Below are positions 1 to 10,361 of a DNA stretch of 64,000 bases, piece after piece; the stretch's first letter is position 1, and each line of letters begins with the position of its first letter. The stretch is taken from NCBI GenBank assembly GCA_003117195.1, contig BDSI01000045.1:338589-402588 (forward strand), in the 5' to 3' direction. The DNA is from Eudorina sp. 2006-703-Eu-15 (Eukaryota > Chlorophyta > Chlorophyceae > Chlamydomonadales > Volvocaceae). The notes under the pieces are model-generated. The model was not told where the DNA came from, did no database searches, and saw only the letters and a program-made list of their open reading frames with translations. The position numbers and the translations under genes were made by a program.

Positions 1-469
1 TGAGCAAGCGGTTGCGAGTAAGCGCTGCATGGGCTAGGCCAACACGAGCGCCCGCCGACGCAAACAAGGTTTTGCCTTGGATTGAAAGCTCAGTATAAAA
101 CAAGACGACATACAGAGAATATAACTGGCAAGTAACAGCAAAACGTGTGCAAATTATTACTTCACAATAAGTAAATCCGTGCGCTTGAAAATAACATTGT
201 CGTGCGCCTCATGATTTCGCCGAGACGAGAAATATACATGATAACACGACGTTCGTTTCATTGACTGCTGCAAGGTCAAACTCAAATCTTTGAATCGGGA
301 AGTTGCGCTCCTTCGCCAGCGGTAATGCTGTTTGCAAGAGCTGCATGAACTGCTTGCTGAAATGCATCAGCGCTGGATGTGATAGGTCCCGCATGTCCAG
401 ATCAGTTTAGGAGTTGGGAATATCCCATAGTTAGCCGACCAAAACCGTTAGCATCGACAGCGAGCCAAC
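1..469. other. upstream non-coding region
   Basis: No convincing exon is seen. The stretch is clearly more AT-rich than the genes around it and presumably holds the promoter and 5' UTR of the kinase-like gene starting at 470. The only small open frames lack GC-rich codon use and splice borders. Confidence 0.5.
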
Positions 470-3400
470 ATGGCCGCCCAACTGACAGTGGCCCGCATAT
501 TCATGCTGGCGCTGGGATGGACCTTGACCATGAGCGTAAGTGGCATCCTTGAATGTAAAATTGTCGGCGCATGTTCCGCTGCTCTTAGTCGGGTTGCGGG
601 TGCCAAAATGCCATCCTCCGGCTGCGCCCCCGACGCAACCCCCGCAGCCCGCCACGTCAGCAATGCGCCACGTGTCCCAGTGCCGCTTGTGCCACACATG
701 CCACCTGGGTGACGTTCCCCCGGACGGCTCCACCCCTGAGCCCTTGGACGCCGGCGGCGCAGCAGCAGGCGCGGCCACCACCTCCACGGCCGTTGCCGCC
801 GCCGCCGCTGCCGGGACAGCCGCCGGCAGCTCAACGGTCCACACCGTCCGCGGCCGCCGTACACTTCTAAAGGCAAAGAAACGCTCGTACGCCTACAACC
901 CGGAGCTGGATCCCACGGTGCCCCTCCAGTTCAAGCCCTCGAGCTACCGCCCCCAGCCGAGCGCCGAGATGGCCTCACTGCCCGAGTGCCAGGAGTGCTA
1001 CGGCTGCACGCACAACCTGACCCTCATCTCGGACAGCACGGTCTTTCTGAACGTGACGTACACCAGCGAGATGGGGGCCACCAGCAGGTAGTACGGCAGG
1101 GTCCCCGTGCCGTGTACTGCCGTGTACGGCACCCCGTTGATCGCGTGGGGCTTGAAGGGTGTGGTGCTGCTGCTCCCCCGCATGCGCTGTGGACATCGCC
1201 GGGGAGGGTCGGGGGCGGCCGAGGGTGCTGGCTGAAGGCGGCCGCCTTGAGGGCCGTAGGGCTCGCGGGCCCCCGGTGGTGCCGTCGGGAACGGCAGTAG
1301 GTCGTAATACCTAGGACGTTTAATTACCGCAACGTGCTTGAGGTTAGGAGAGGGCAAACTCCAATGTCACTCTTTGTTTCTGCCCTGCGAACGTTACAAG
1401 AGGTGGACCCTTGGTGGCACTGATGCCGTCGTCGTCGTCGTCGTAATCGCACCGACCTCCATGTGCCGTACACCCGCCCTTGACGACCCGATGGACGACC
1501 GATGGCGGTGCTTACTTCTGCCCGCCCCTTTTTACGGATGTGTACGGCTGTCTTTGCCCTCCCTCCAGCTGGATTTTCCGTACGAATACGAACCGTACGG
1601 CTTCGGGCAATGCCGTGGTGAAGGTGTACTGCCTTCCGGTGCCCAAGCGCGTGGGCGGCTCCATCCCGACGTGTAACCCGCTCCGTATCTCGGAGATTAT
1701 GAGGCAGCTGATGGCCATTGACAAGCTGTCCGTGGAATGCGGCTTCACCGTGAGTGAGGCGCGGGGGATATGGGCCAGGGCGGTGGGAAGGGTGTAGGAA
1801 ATTGGTAGATATTTCCAAACTGCGCTGCTGCCAGAGCGAGGGATAGGGAGGAGGCAAGGGGCCCCGGGGGATGGGAGGGGGGCTAGGGGCCAGGGCAAAG
1901 GGAGAGGGGGGGCTAGGGGCCAGGGCGATGGCCAGTGACTGATCATGGGAACCCGGGTTTCGGGGATGGGGGAGTCGGCGGAGGGGGTTAAAAAGAAACA
2001 GCGGAGGGGGGTGGTTCCGCTGTGGGTAAATCGGTTTACGAGCGCCCCTCTCGCCACACATACAGAGCAAAAACTAAAAACAGATTTCGCTGTCTTGAAT
2101 GGCGGTAAGGGCTGCGTGTAGATCAAGGTTACGGAATGGAGAATGGAGATCCTACAGTCCACAACTTACACATCTTCACCGAAACCCACTCCGCCCGCCC
2201 GCCCGTCGCCACTTCCGGCCCCTTGCCGTGGCCCGCTTGCCTCCTGGGTCGCCGCGAGGTGTCCATGATGCTCCGGCTCCGCCCCTCAACCCCCCTAATC
2301 CCCCGCCCGCCCGCCCGCCCGCCTCGGTCTCCAGGACCTGATCCCCCGCATGTGGCTGGGCAAGGTGGTGGGGGTGGTGCCGGGGAACGGCTACCCGATC
2401 AACTGGTGCGTGCAGATGCAGGGGGAAGGGGAGAGGGGAGGGTAGGGAGGGAGGGTAGCGGGGAGGGGATGGTCGGGAGGGAGGGTAGTGGGGAGGGGGT
2501 GCGTGCAGCAGCAGGAAGGGGGAGGGTGGGTGGAAAGCAGCGGGGGGTATGCGGAGGGACGCGGCGGAACGCCCCCACCGGCAGGACCGCCGCCGGGAGG
2601 GCCCCGCGCTGCGATGCGAAGGAGGGACCCTCCCGAGTTGGTTGGTTTCCAGGGCCAGTGAGCAGTAGAGGCACAGGGCAGCGCTGGCTGGAACCGGGCG
2701 CTGGCGACACACCGCTTTGAGGGTCCGCCCAGACCGGGCAACACCCGTGGGGGTGTTGGCCCGTGGGGGTGTTGGCCCGTGGGGGTGTTGGCCCATGGGG
2801 GCCATCCGCCATCTGATTTCAAGGTGACGCCCACGTCCCACGTCCCGGCTTCCATGCCCCAGACCTCGAGATCCCCCCGCCCTCCTCGCGGCCACTCCCC
2901 CCTTCACCTTTAACCTCCTCCCCTCCTCCCCGCCAGGTGGGGCTTATGGATGGACTACGTGGAGGGCATCAGCATGGAGAATTTTCTGTACCGCGGCCTG
3001 CCCCGCCGGCAGTCCCAGGACGTCATCGCGGACATGTTAAACAACCGCCTCAACAAGACGCGGGTGGTGCGCGGCGCCATCTTCGACCTGCTGACCAGCC
3101 AGTGCGACCGCCACGCGCAAAACCTCTTTATCAAGGAGGACGGCAACCTGCAGCTCATTGACAACGAGTCGTGCCTGCAGCACATGTGGAAGAACTGCGG
3201 GTTCGATTCGGTGCTGGTGCCCACCACCCAAAAGTGGGTATGCCGGGGGATGGGGTTGGGTGGGGAAGGAAGGGTTGCGGGCCTGCGGGGCTGGGCCTGG
3301 GGCTGGGGCTGGGGCGACTGGGGCGACTGGGGCAGGGGCGGGGGCGGGGGCGGGACTGGGGTGCAGTCGGGCGAGATTGTTGGCGGGAGGGTGCCGGAGG

Positions 3401-6172
3401 GTGGGGGAGGAAGGCGGTCGGGCAACCCGGCCCAACCCGGCCCCTGTGTCGCCTGACATGTCGCAAGCCCCTGGGACGACCTAGGGCGCCGCTCCACCCG
3501 GTTCGCGCTCGCGATACAGCGACCCGGTTCGCGCCCTGCCGGCAACCTCTCACCCCTTTCCGTGCCGGCAGGGCCCTGCGGGCCCCAGTATCTCTCCGTC
3601 CCCACAGTTTAAGAATCTGACCCTTTCCCTCCTGCCCCCGACACCCTCTCCCCCCACCCACACCCACACCCACACCCACACCCACACCCACACCCACACC
3701 CACACCCACACCCACACCCACACCCACACCCACACCCACACCCACACCCACACCCACACCCACACCCACACCCACACCCACACCCACACCCACACCCACA
3801 CCCACACCCACACCCACACCCACACCCACACCCACACCACACCCACACCCACACCCACACCCACACCCACACCCACACCCACACCCACACCCACACCCAC
3901 ACCCACACCCACACCCACACCCACACCCACACCCACACCCACACCCACACCCACACCCACACCCACACCCACACCCACACCCACACCCACACCCACACCC
4001 ACACCCACACCCACACCCACACCCACACCCACACCCACACCCACACCCACACCCACACCCACACCCACACCCACACCCACACCCACACCCACACCCACAC
4101 CCACACCCACACCCACACCCACACCCACACCCACACCCACACCCACACCCACACCCACACCCACACCCACACCCACACCCACACCCACACCCACACCCAC
4201 ACCCACACCCACACCCACACCCACACCCACACCCACACCCACACCCCAACCCCAACCCCAACCCCAACCCCAACCCCAACCCCAACTCCAACCCCAACCC
4301 CAACCCCAACCCCAACCCCACACCCCCTCGCCGTGCAGGCAGGAAATCGTCCGTCTCGCCAACCACTACGTGCTGAAGCTGCCCACCGTGACGGGCGGCA
4401 ACGCCTCCCCCCGCCCCTTCGCGGACCCCCAGCTGCTGCTGGACTACCGGTGCTACCTGCCGCAGGGCAGGGAGGCCCTGGGCACCGACTACCCGCCGCA
4501 GATCCAGAAGTGCCTGAGGGACATCGCGGCGATGACCCCCAAGGAGGTGCGACCAGGGGGGGTAGGGGTGGGAGGGGCTGGGAGGGGGGGAGGAGGACAT
4601 TGGCTGTCACATACATCAACGCAAGGGGCCAGGAGAGGACAGGGGTGGGGGCAGGGGGCACTGGAGGGGTGGGTGGTAGGATAAGGGGAAGGGAATGCAC
4701 AAGCAAATTCCAAACCCAGCAGCGGACCTGGGCAGGGGGCCAAGGGGGAGCGGCGGATGCGCGTGGCGGTATCGCGGATGGTGGCAGTGTTGAATCACTG
4801 ACCTGCCACCCATGGCCCCTCCACGCCTGCCTCCCCCCCACCCCTTTACTTCCACACCTTAACTTCCACGCCCCCATTAGCGTCCCACTGCCGCCTCAGC
4901 GAGGCACGCGCCCTCGCGTGCTCCGCCCTTGCTGACCTGACCCCTCGAGTCGTGGCCCGCCACGTCTCGGCAGCGGTACTGTCGAGAGGACTGAAAGGCC
5001 CCCTGGCCCCCCGAGGTCCCCTATCCCCAGTGCCCGCCCGACCCCTGCTCGCCCCGCCGCCCTGACCACCCGGCGCCACCCACGCACCCACTCTCCCCCC
5101 CCCCGGGTGTTTGCGTCCTCCTCAACCCCCCCCTCCGTGCAGGTAGCCAAGCACTACGGCTTCCCCGAAGTCCGGGTGGCCAACAACCTGCACACTCGGG
5201 CGACGGGTGCGTGGCTGGGGTGGGGTGGGGTGGATGGGTGGATTGAAAAGAAAAACTCTCGATGAGGTGGGGTGGGGTGGGGTGGGGTGGATTGAAAAGA
5301 AAAGGAAGACCGAATGGGGTGGGATGGGGTGCGACAGTAATACCGTAGGGTGGTGCAGCAATCAATTGGGGCGCAGGAGTGGCGGCCTTTCTCCTCCTAC
5401 CCCCTTGGGTTCCGCGGCGGGACAGCCTGCGAGGTGCCCCTCCCCGCCCTCGTCGCATCTGCCACCCAATTCACCCAGCCGTACTTGGCTCGGGGATGTC
5501 GCTTTCGCCTTCCCGGAGGAGACGGAACCTCTAGAGATGGAGTGCAGTCCTCCCTGATTTCCTTCCCGATCATGGCCTGGGTATAATCGCGAACATGCTC
5601 CTCTTACCAGGTTGCAACTCCACGGATTCTGGCTTCTCTAAAGAGCTGCTTGTCTGTCTTGCTTGTTTCTTGCTTCTCTTCCTCTCCGCCCAAACACCCT
5701 CCCCCTCCCCTCTGGCCCAAACCCTGATCCAAACCCAATCCCCAACCCAAAACCCAAAACCCACATTCTCTCAGACATGATCACCCACGGCTACGAGTGG
5801 GCTGCCAAGTACGGACACCCGCAGAACGCCCGTCCCAAGAGGTACCGCCTCCAGCCCAAGTGCTGCAGCCTGCGCGTCAACAGGTCCCAGTTTGACTGCG
5901 GCCACGAATGGCACCCGTCGTTCGACCTGCCGTACGGCAACTCCATCACGGGGCATGAGTGGGACAAGGACCGACCCGACCCCGGGGTGTATCTGGGGGG
6001 CACGTTCCCGGAGGATGGCGAGGTGGACTTTGGGGCCAACGCCACCAGGGCGTACGGCGATATCAGCGCGGGCACGAGTACGACAGGGGCCACGAGTACG
6101 GCAGCGGCCGGGGGGACGCGTGTGCGGCGGCGGAGGCTGTGGTCCTCGTGGCTGGGCATTCGGGGGGCGTAG
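470..6172 (+). CDS. secreted/lumenal kinase-like protein (FAM20 / PI-kinase-like fold)
   Basis: Eight exons: 470-535, 648-1087 (681 is an alternative in-phase start for exon 2), 1569-1749, 2335-2405, 2937-3237, 4343-4546, 5143-5206, 5775-6172. All joins keep phase and give about 574 residues. Exon 1 encodes a hydrophobic signal peptide (MAAQLTVARIFMLALGWTL). Kinase-like landmarks follow: VVKVY with a candidate ATP-binding Lys near residue 187, a helix SEIMRQL with a Glu, a hinge-like WMDYVEGIS near 256, a catalytic-loop-like DRHAQN near 310, and a metal-binding-like LIDNE near 328. The DRH...ID arrangement recalls FAM20-type secretory kinases and PI3/4-kinase-like folds. N-glycosylation sequons and Cys pairs suit a lumenal protein. 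Exon 5 could instead end at 3233 and join 4339, changing one or two residues. The substrate is unknown; the fold assignment is inference from motifs. Confidence 0.65.
1792..1838 (+). repeat. intronic dispersed repeat (introner-like), copy 1
   Basis: Lies about 40 bases inside intron 3 of the kinase-like gene. The core reads GTAGGAAATTGGTAGATATT, followed by AACTGCGCTGCTGCCAGAG. A matching tail TTTCGCTGTCTT sits at 2084-2100 in the same intron. The same core recurs in introns near 27.2, 28.7, 29.6, 42.1, 44.0, 44.8 and 45.7 kb. Confidence 0.8.
2744..2801. repeat. 16-bp minisatellite in an intron
   Basis: About three and a half tandem copies of CCGTGGGGGTGTTGGC inside intron 4 of the kinase-like gene. 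Confidence 0.85.
3653..4246. repeat. large (CCCACA)n hexanucleotide array
   Basis: Roughly 95-100 nearly perfect tandem copies of the hexamer CCCACA, with a single-base slip near 3838, inside intron 5 of the kinase-like gene. It is so regular that all three frames stay open, which explains long spurious Cys-Gly, Val-Gly and Val-Trp open frames on the minus strand. The G-rich strand (TGTGGG)n could form quadruplex-type structures. Confidence 0.97.
4243..4321. repeat. (CCCCAA)n array
   Basis: About twelve copies of CCCCAA, one mutated to ACTCC, directly abut the (CCCACA)n array and end close to the 3' splice site at 4342. The unit is the C4A2 repeat known from ciliate telomeres, but here it is an internal intron microsatellite. 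Chlamydomonas telomeres use TTTTAGGG, so a telomeric origin is not implied. Confidence 0.95.
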
Positions 6173-6463
6173 AGAGCGAGGGAGACGGAGAAGCGTTGTC
6201 GTGCATGTTGTCGTACGTGCTGTCGTACACACTTCCAAGGAGGCAAGACCCATTTCAACCATGATAAGTGGGGGTGAGCGCACCCCGCCCCCGCTGTTTG
6301 TGGGTTTGGTTTTTGGGCGGGGCCCCAGCGCGAAGCGCGTTCGGGGGGCCCCGCCCCCTAGGATTGCCCATGTCCGTGTGTGTGTGTGTGTGTCCGTGTG
6401 TCCGTGTGTCCGGTAACGGCAAAACGTTCATTATCCGCTAAACTAATTCGCTATGTTTGTCAT

Positions 6464-6622
6464 ATTATGGCGGATTTCATTTCAAATGTCCATTTTCTGA
6501 ACGCGTTCCGGACCGTATCGTACGAAGCGAGGTTAACGAGGTTAACGAGGTTTACGTACGGTTCTGGAGCCCGCGGGAGCGCCCCAGCAGCAGCAAACGC
6601 TGTCTTTTTCCAATTTGGCATG
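6464..6622 (+). repeat. left arm of 160-bp inverted repeat
   Basis: Begins ATTATGGCGGATTTC and ends CCAATTTGGCATG. The reverse complement lies at 6801-6968. The arms are almost identical over about 160 bases; they differ mainly in the copy number of an internal 9-mer GAGGTTAAC. The spacer is about 178 bases. It could be a foldback-type transposable element or a recent inverted duplication. Confidence 0.9.
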
Positions 6623-6800
6623 AACAGTGCAGCACGGCTATAGAACCTACCTGTCTCGTTTGCTAATTGTCTTCTTCGTCAGTCCCTCAAGCTAAGTTGC
6701 GATATGGAAGCAGTACCGCTTCAAGGCAAACAGCGCTAAATGTCAATGCAAAATTGGTCGCGAGGTTTCGCGAGTAGCGAGTTCAGGGATTCTCCTTCAA

Positions 6801-6968
6801 CATGCCAAATTGGAAAAAGACAGCGTTTGCTGCTGCTGGGGCGCTCCCGCGGGCTCCAGAACCGTACGTAAACCTCGTTAACCTCGTTAACCTCGTTAAC
6901 CTCGCTTCGTACGATACGGTCCGGAACGCGTTCAGAAAATGGACATTTGAAATGAAATCCGCCATAAT
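6801..6968 (-). repeat. right arm of 160-bp inverted repeat
   Basis: Reverse complement of 6464-6622 with one extra copy of the 9-mer. It starts CATGCCAAATTGG and ends CGCCATAAT. Transcription through both arms would give a long hairpin RNA. Confidence 0.9.
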
Positions 6969-9900
6969 TGTCCTCTATTGCAAGGTAACTTTGGTTTGGC
7001 TGAAAAAAATTCTTTGCGCACAAACGGTCAAAGTAAAGCTCCGCGGTCCCCATGGACCCGAGTCAACATCCAACCAACGCCTCTCGCGCTCATATTTGTT
7101 GCAACGGGTGCCGCGTGATGAATACTTGAATTAGGAATGGGCGGCGTGTGCTAAGTTGAACTTCCATAGTGTTCTGATGTTTGAACATCAAGATGCCACC
7201 AACACCAAAATTTGCCTTTCTGTTTTGCCAGATGAATACAATTCAACAATATGTATTGAATCAAAGTTTCAAGATGCAAAGGGATAGCGTACCGAGTGCC
7301 AACGGGTTCTCCAGTTCCGAAGGCCCAAAGTCCGGGTCTCACCGCGGCTTTTTCGCACCCTGTTTTTGCCTTACATTTGCTATGTAACTATTGATAGCAA
7401 ACTTTAGAGGTTTACGTCTGCTGCGGGCGTGCAACTGAAGGGTTGCATGCCTGCCGACGGACCAAACAACTACAGTTTCACGGCAAAACAAGGATGCTTC
7501 AAGCTTGCTTTGTGATCATCTGCTTGACAGACGGATGTGGTAGTGCAGAGGCGACTATCGTTACCATAGTGCCGATACGGTGACCGCCGTCGCCGGCGGC
7601 GCGTACTGCAGGATGGTTTCGGGGCTGCCGACGTGTTTGGGCTTGGTGAATCTATGCACGCCAATCCACCTTCAACATCAACGACACCCCCAATGGTAAC
7701 CTTTCACTCTCTCACACTGTTGCGCGGTAATAGAGTTTTCGTTCTAAAGCAAGCGGCCTGTACGGATTATAGGGGGCCCCGCCCTTTTCCGGCTTCGAGG
7801 AAGCCGACCCCTACTTGTCCTTTTTCTTATTAACCCCAACCCCTTACTTACTGAGTATTCGTTTGCTTAGGTACTTGCATTGAATAACGGCTGTAGGTCC
7901 GGGCCTGCCGGTATCGGCCGGGTTTTATAGTTTCCAGCAGCTTGCTGGTTTCGTTGGTTTTGTTCGTTGGCTGTTGGTTGGTGTGGAGGTCCCGCCTGTT
8001 GGGGCAGGTTTGCCCTGCGGCGAGGTCGACGATTGGTGCGTGTTTTAAGAAAAGCGACTCGGGGTGTGTGTGTATGCGTGTGTCATGAAACACAAAGTAC
8101 ACACGCGTGTTTCGGACCCAGACGGGTGCTCCCCCTCTAGGGGAGCCGCGTGGAGGAGCCGTACGGATGTGCACGGGGCCCGGACGACACCCGAATAAGC
8201 CCCGACCGGGGCTGGCCCCCCGGACACCACACCGTGCCAGTGCGCTGAGAGGGGAGGGGAGAGCGTGTGCGGCGTGGCGGAGGCGGCGGCTGGCAGCGGC
8301 TGGCGGCGGAAACGGCGGCTGGCGGTTACCTGTCAGGCCGTGCTGCCCAAGAAGGCGGCAGCGACTAGGGCGGTCGGGCGAGTCGACTTCTCTCACCGGC
8401 ACGCTGCCGCCGCTGCCGGCCCCCGTTTGCTGCACCGCCCGATGTGTGTTTATCGATTGACGCAACATAACCCGGAAGGGGGGATGAAGATGCGATGGGG
8501 GAGGGCGGGGTTCATTGTCGTGACGAGCATTGTCGTGACGATCATGAGGGCGGGTTGCTGTTGCCGGGGAGTGAGGGAACTGGACGTGACCAGCAGAGGG
8601 CGGAGCCACTTCGTTCCCCGGACTGCATTGCTGGTGACCTGTGCTCTTGTGATTCTGATGCGGGATACCAATCGGAAGCACACCTCATGCACGGCTGGGT
8701 GGGTAGAGCAGGGTAGAGCAGGGCCAAGGGGGATTAGGAGCTAGGCAGGGACATGACGTGAACGGACGTGACCGATGGGGGGCCGTGGACTGGCGGTTAT
8801 AGGTTTGGTGCTCTGTCGCGATTTGGCTGTCTTTAGTTGACATTATGAGGAAGGGTCGCAAGAGGGAAGGGGCCAACTGCTATTATTAAGGATAAAGGCA
8901 ATTATGAGGTTTGAACATGTGAATGCTAAGAGCAAACATGCAAGGTTGGAGTCCCCCTTGCGCGCTGTTGATCGCTGAGAGGACGGGGTTCTGCGGAGGC
9001 GGGAGGCCGCACCGGACTGGACCTCCGACCTGGGACCGACGAGCTGCGGACCGTCCGCGGAGTGAGGAGGCGAATGGGAGAGGTCACTGGGATGGGTGCG
9101 GAGCGGGCAGCGGGCAGCGGCTGTTGCTGGGAGGGGAAGCAGGGGCCTTATACCCGGGCGGGGCATTGTGCCTTAAGGGGCGGCGCCGAGCGGCCCCGGG
9201 GTCCGGCGTGTGGCGCAGGGGTCAAGAGGCAGCTATCAACGTGTAACCGACCAAGGAGCTCCGGTGGGGACTGTTAATTGGGGCAATGCATGACGCTTTG
9301 TCATCGGTCGTCATGGACCCGGCCCGGCCCGGCCTGCAATGACTGGGTGGAACAGGGTGCGTTCTGTGCAGGGGGAATGGCATTCAAGGAGGTTGGTGCT
9401 GTAGATATCGACGTGATGGGAGGTTCAGATGGGTGTTGCTCCAGAGACGAGACGGCCAAGGGCCGTGAGCCCGCTGAAGGGCCAGAAGCCCTGGAGAAGA
9501 GGCAGAAATGATGCAGAAACCCACGCCACCGCCCGGGGCCCCATCCGCTCGGGGCCCCGTCCGCCCGGGGCCATTTCCCCGCAGAAGCCTTGACGCAGTT
9601 CAAGCAACCAATTGCAGTGATGCAAAAAGTCTCCATCTGTCTCCATCGAGTTTAAAAGACGCCAGCGTCCTGTCAGCTGTGATCTGGGAGCAGTTCCGAA
9701 AGGACCGACGATAAACTAGCGCTCGCAGACACTCACAGGAAGCAATATATTAATAAATCGCAACGTCGCACGCCGTCCACCCTTCCTACCCGCGGATGCG
9801 AACCCGTTTTCTACGAAAGGCAACGACCCACGGGACTGTATTGATAGGCAATAAATATGTACAGCGAATGGCATCCCATGTAAAATCAACAAAGGAAGAT

Positions 9901-10361
9901 ATCACATGATGCACTTCTCGTGCATGGCTAGAATGGCGCGATGTGAAAGAAGCTGAACGGACAAGCTTCTCAACTGAGGGCACCTTCGCAACTTCGGCAG
10001 TTTTATAACTGCATTCAAGGCATTTGCTAATCGTCTGTCGTCAAGTTCGTTGTATTGACTCGGCACAGTCCCCTATGGCCGTCAACATGCCCACCATGGT
10101 TATTTATTGACTTGGTATTGCAGCTGCGTCTTTGAATTGCAGTAATAACTGCAAGAATTGCACTTACGTTCTGCGCTCCTACTTTCCTTTCCTTCTTTCT
10201 CTGGCTCGTTTGAACGTTTGGTTAGGTTCTTCCGTCCCTCTCCACAGCCCCATCACTCCTTCATATTTTCTGACTATTCACATATCTTAGCCGTAACAGC
10301 CTTCTTTCCAGGGCAGGGCGGGAGGGGCGTGGGCCTCTGCCCGCTCGCCAATAGTGTCAGC

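Larger units (their letters stand above)
6173..10361. other. intergenic region with inverted repeat
   Basis: No supported gene in about 4.2 kb. It presumably contains the kinase-like 3' UTR, with a (GT)n tract near 6378-6411 and a GC-rich hairpin near 6320-6350. It also holds a large inverted repeat (6464-6968) and the syntaxin promoter and 5' UTR. A TGTAA motif is at 7383-7387 but is far from the stop. A minus-strand open frame at 7848-8681 has no recognisable domain or splice context and was not called. Confidence 0.5.

Noticed and set aside
4243..4321. Telomere or chromosome-end fusion
   Set aside because: The C4A2 repeat is short, lies inside an intron between two good exons of one gene, and differs from the Chlamydomonas-type telomere unit.
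3155..4877. Three long minus-strand open frames of Cys-Gly, Val-Gly and Val-Trp repeats
   Set aside because: They are translations of the (CCCACA)n array, which has no stop in any frame; the array is within an intron of the plus-strand gene.
7848..8681. 277-residue minus-strand open frame
   Set aside because: No recognisable domain, composition like intergenic DNA, no splice-consistent neighbours.
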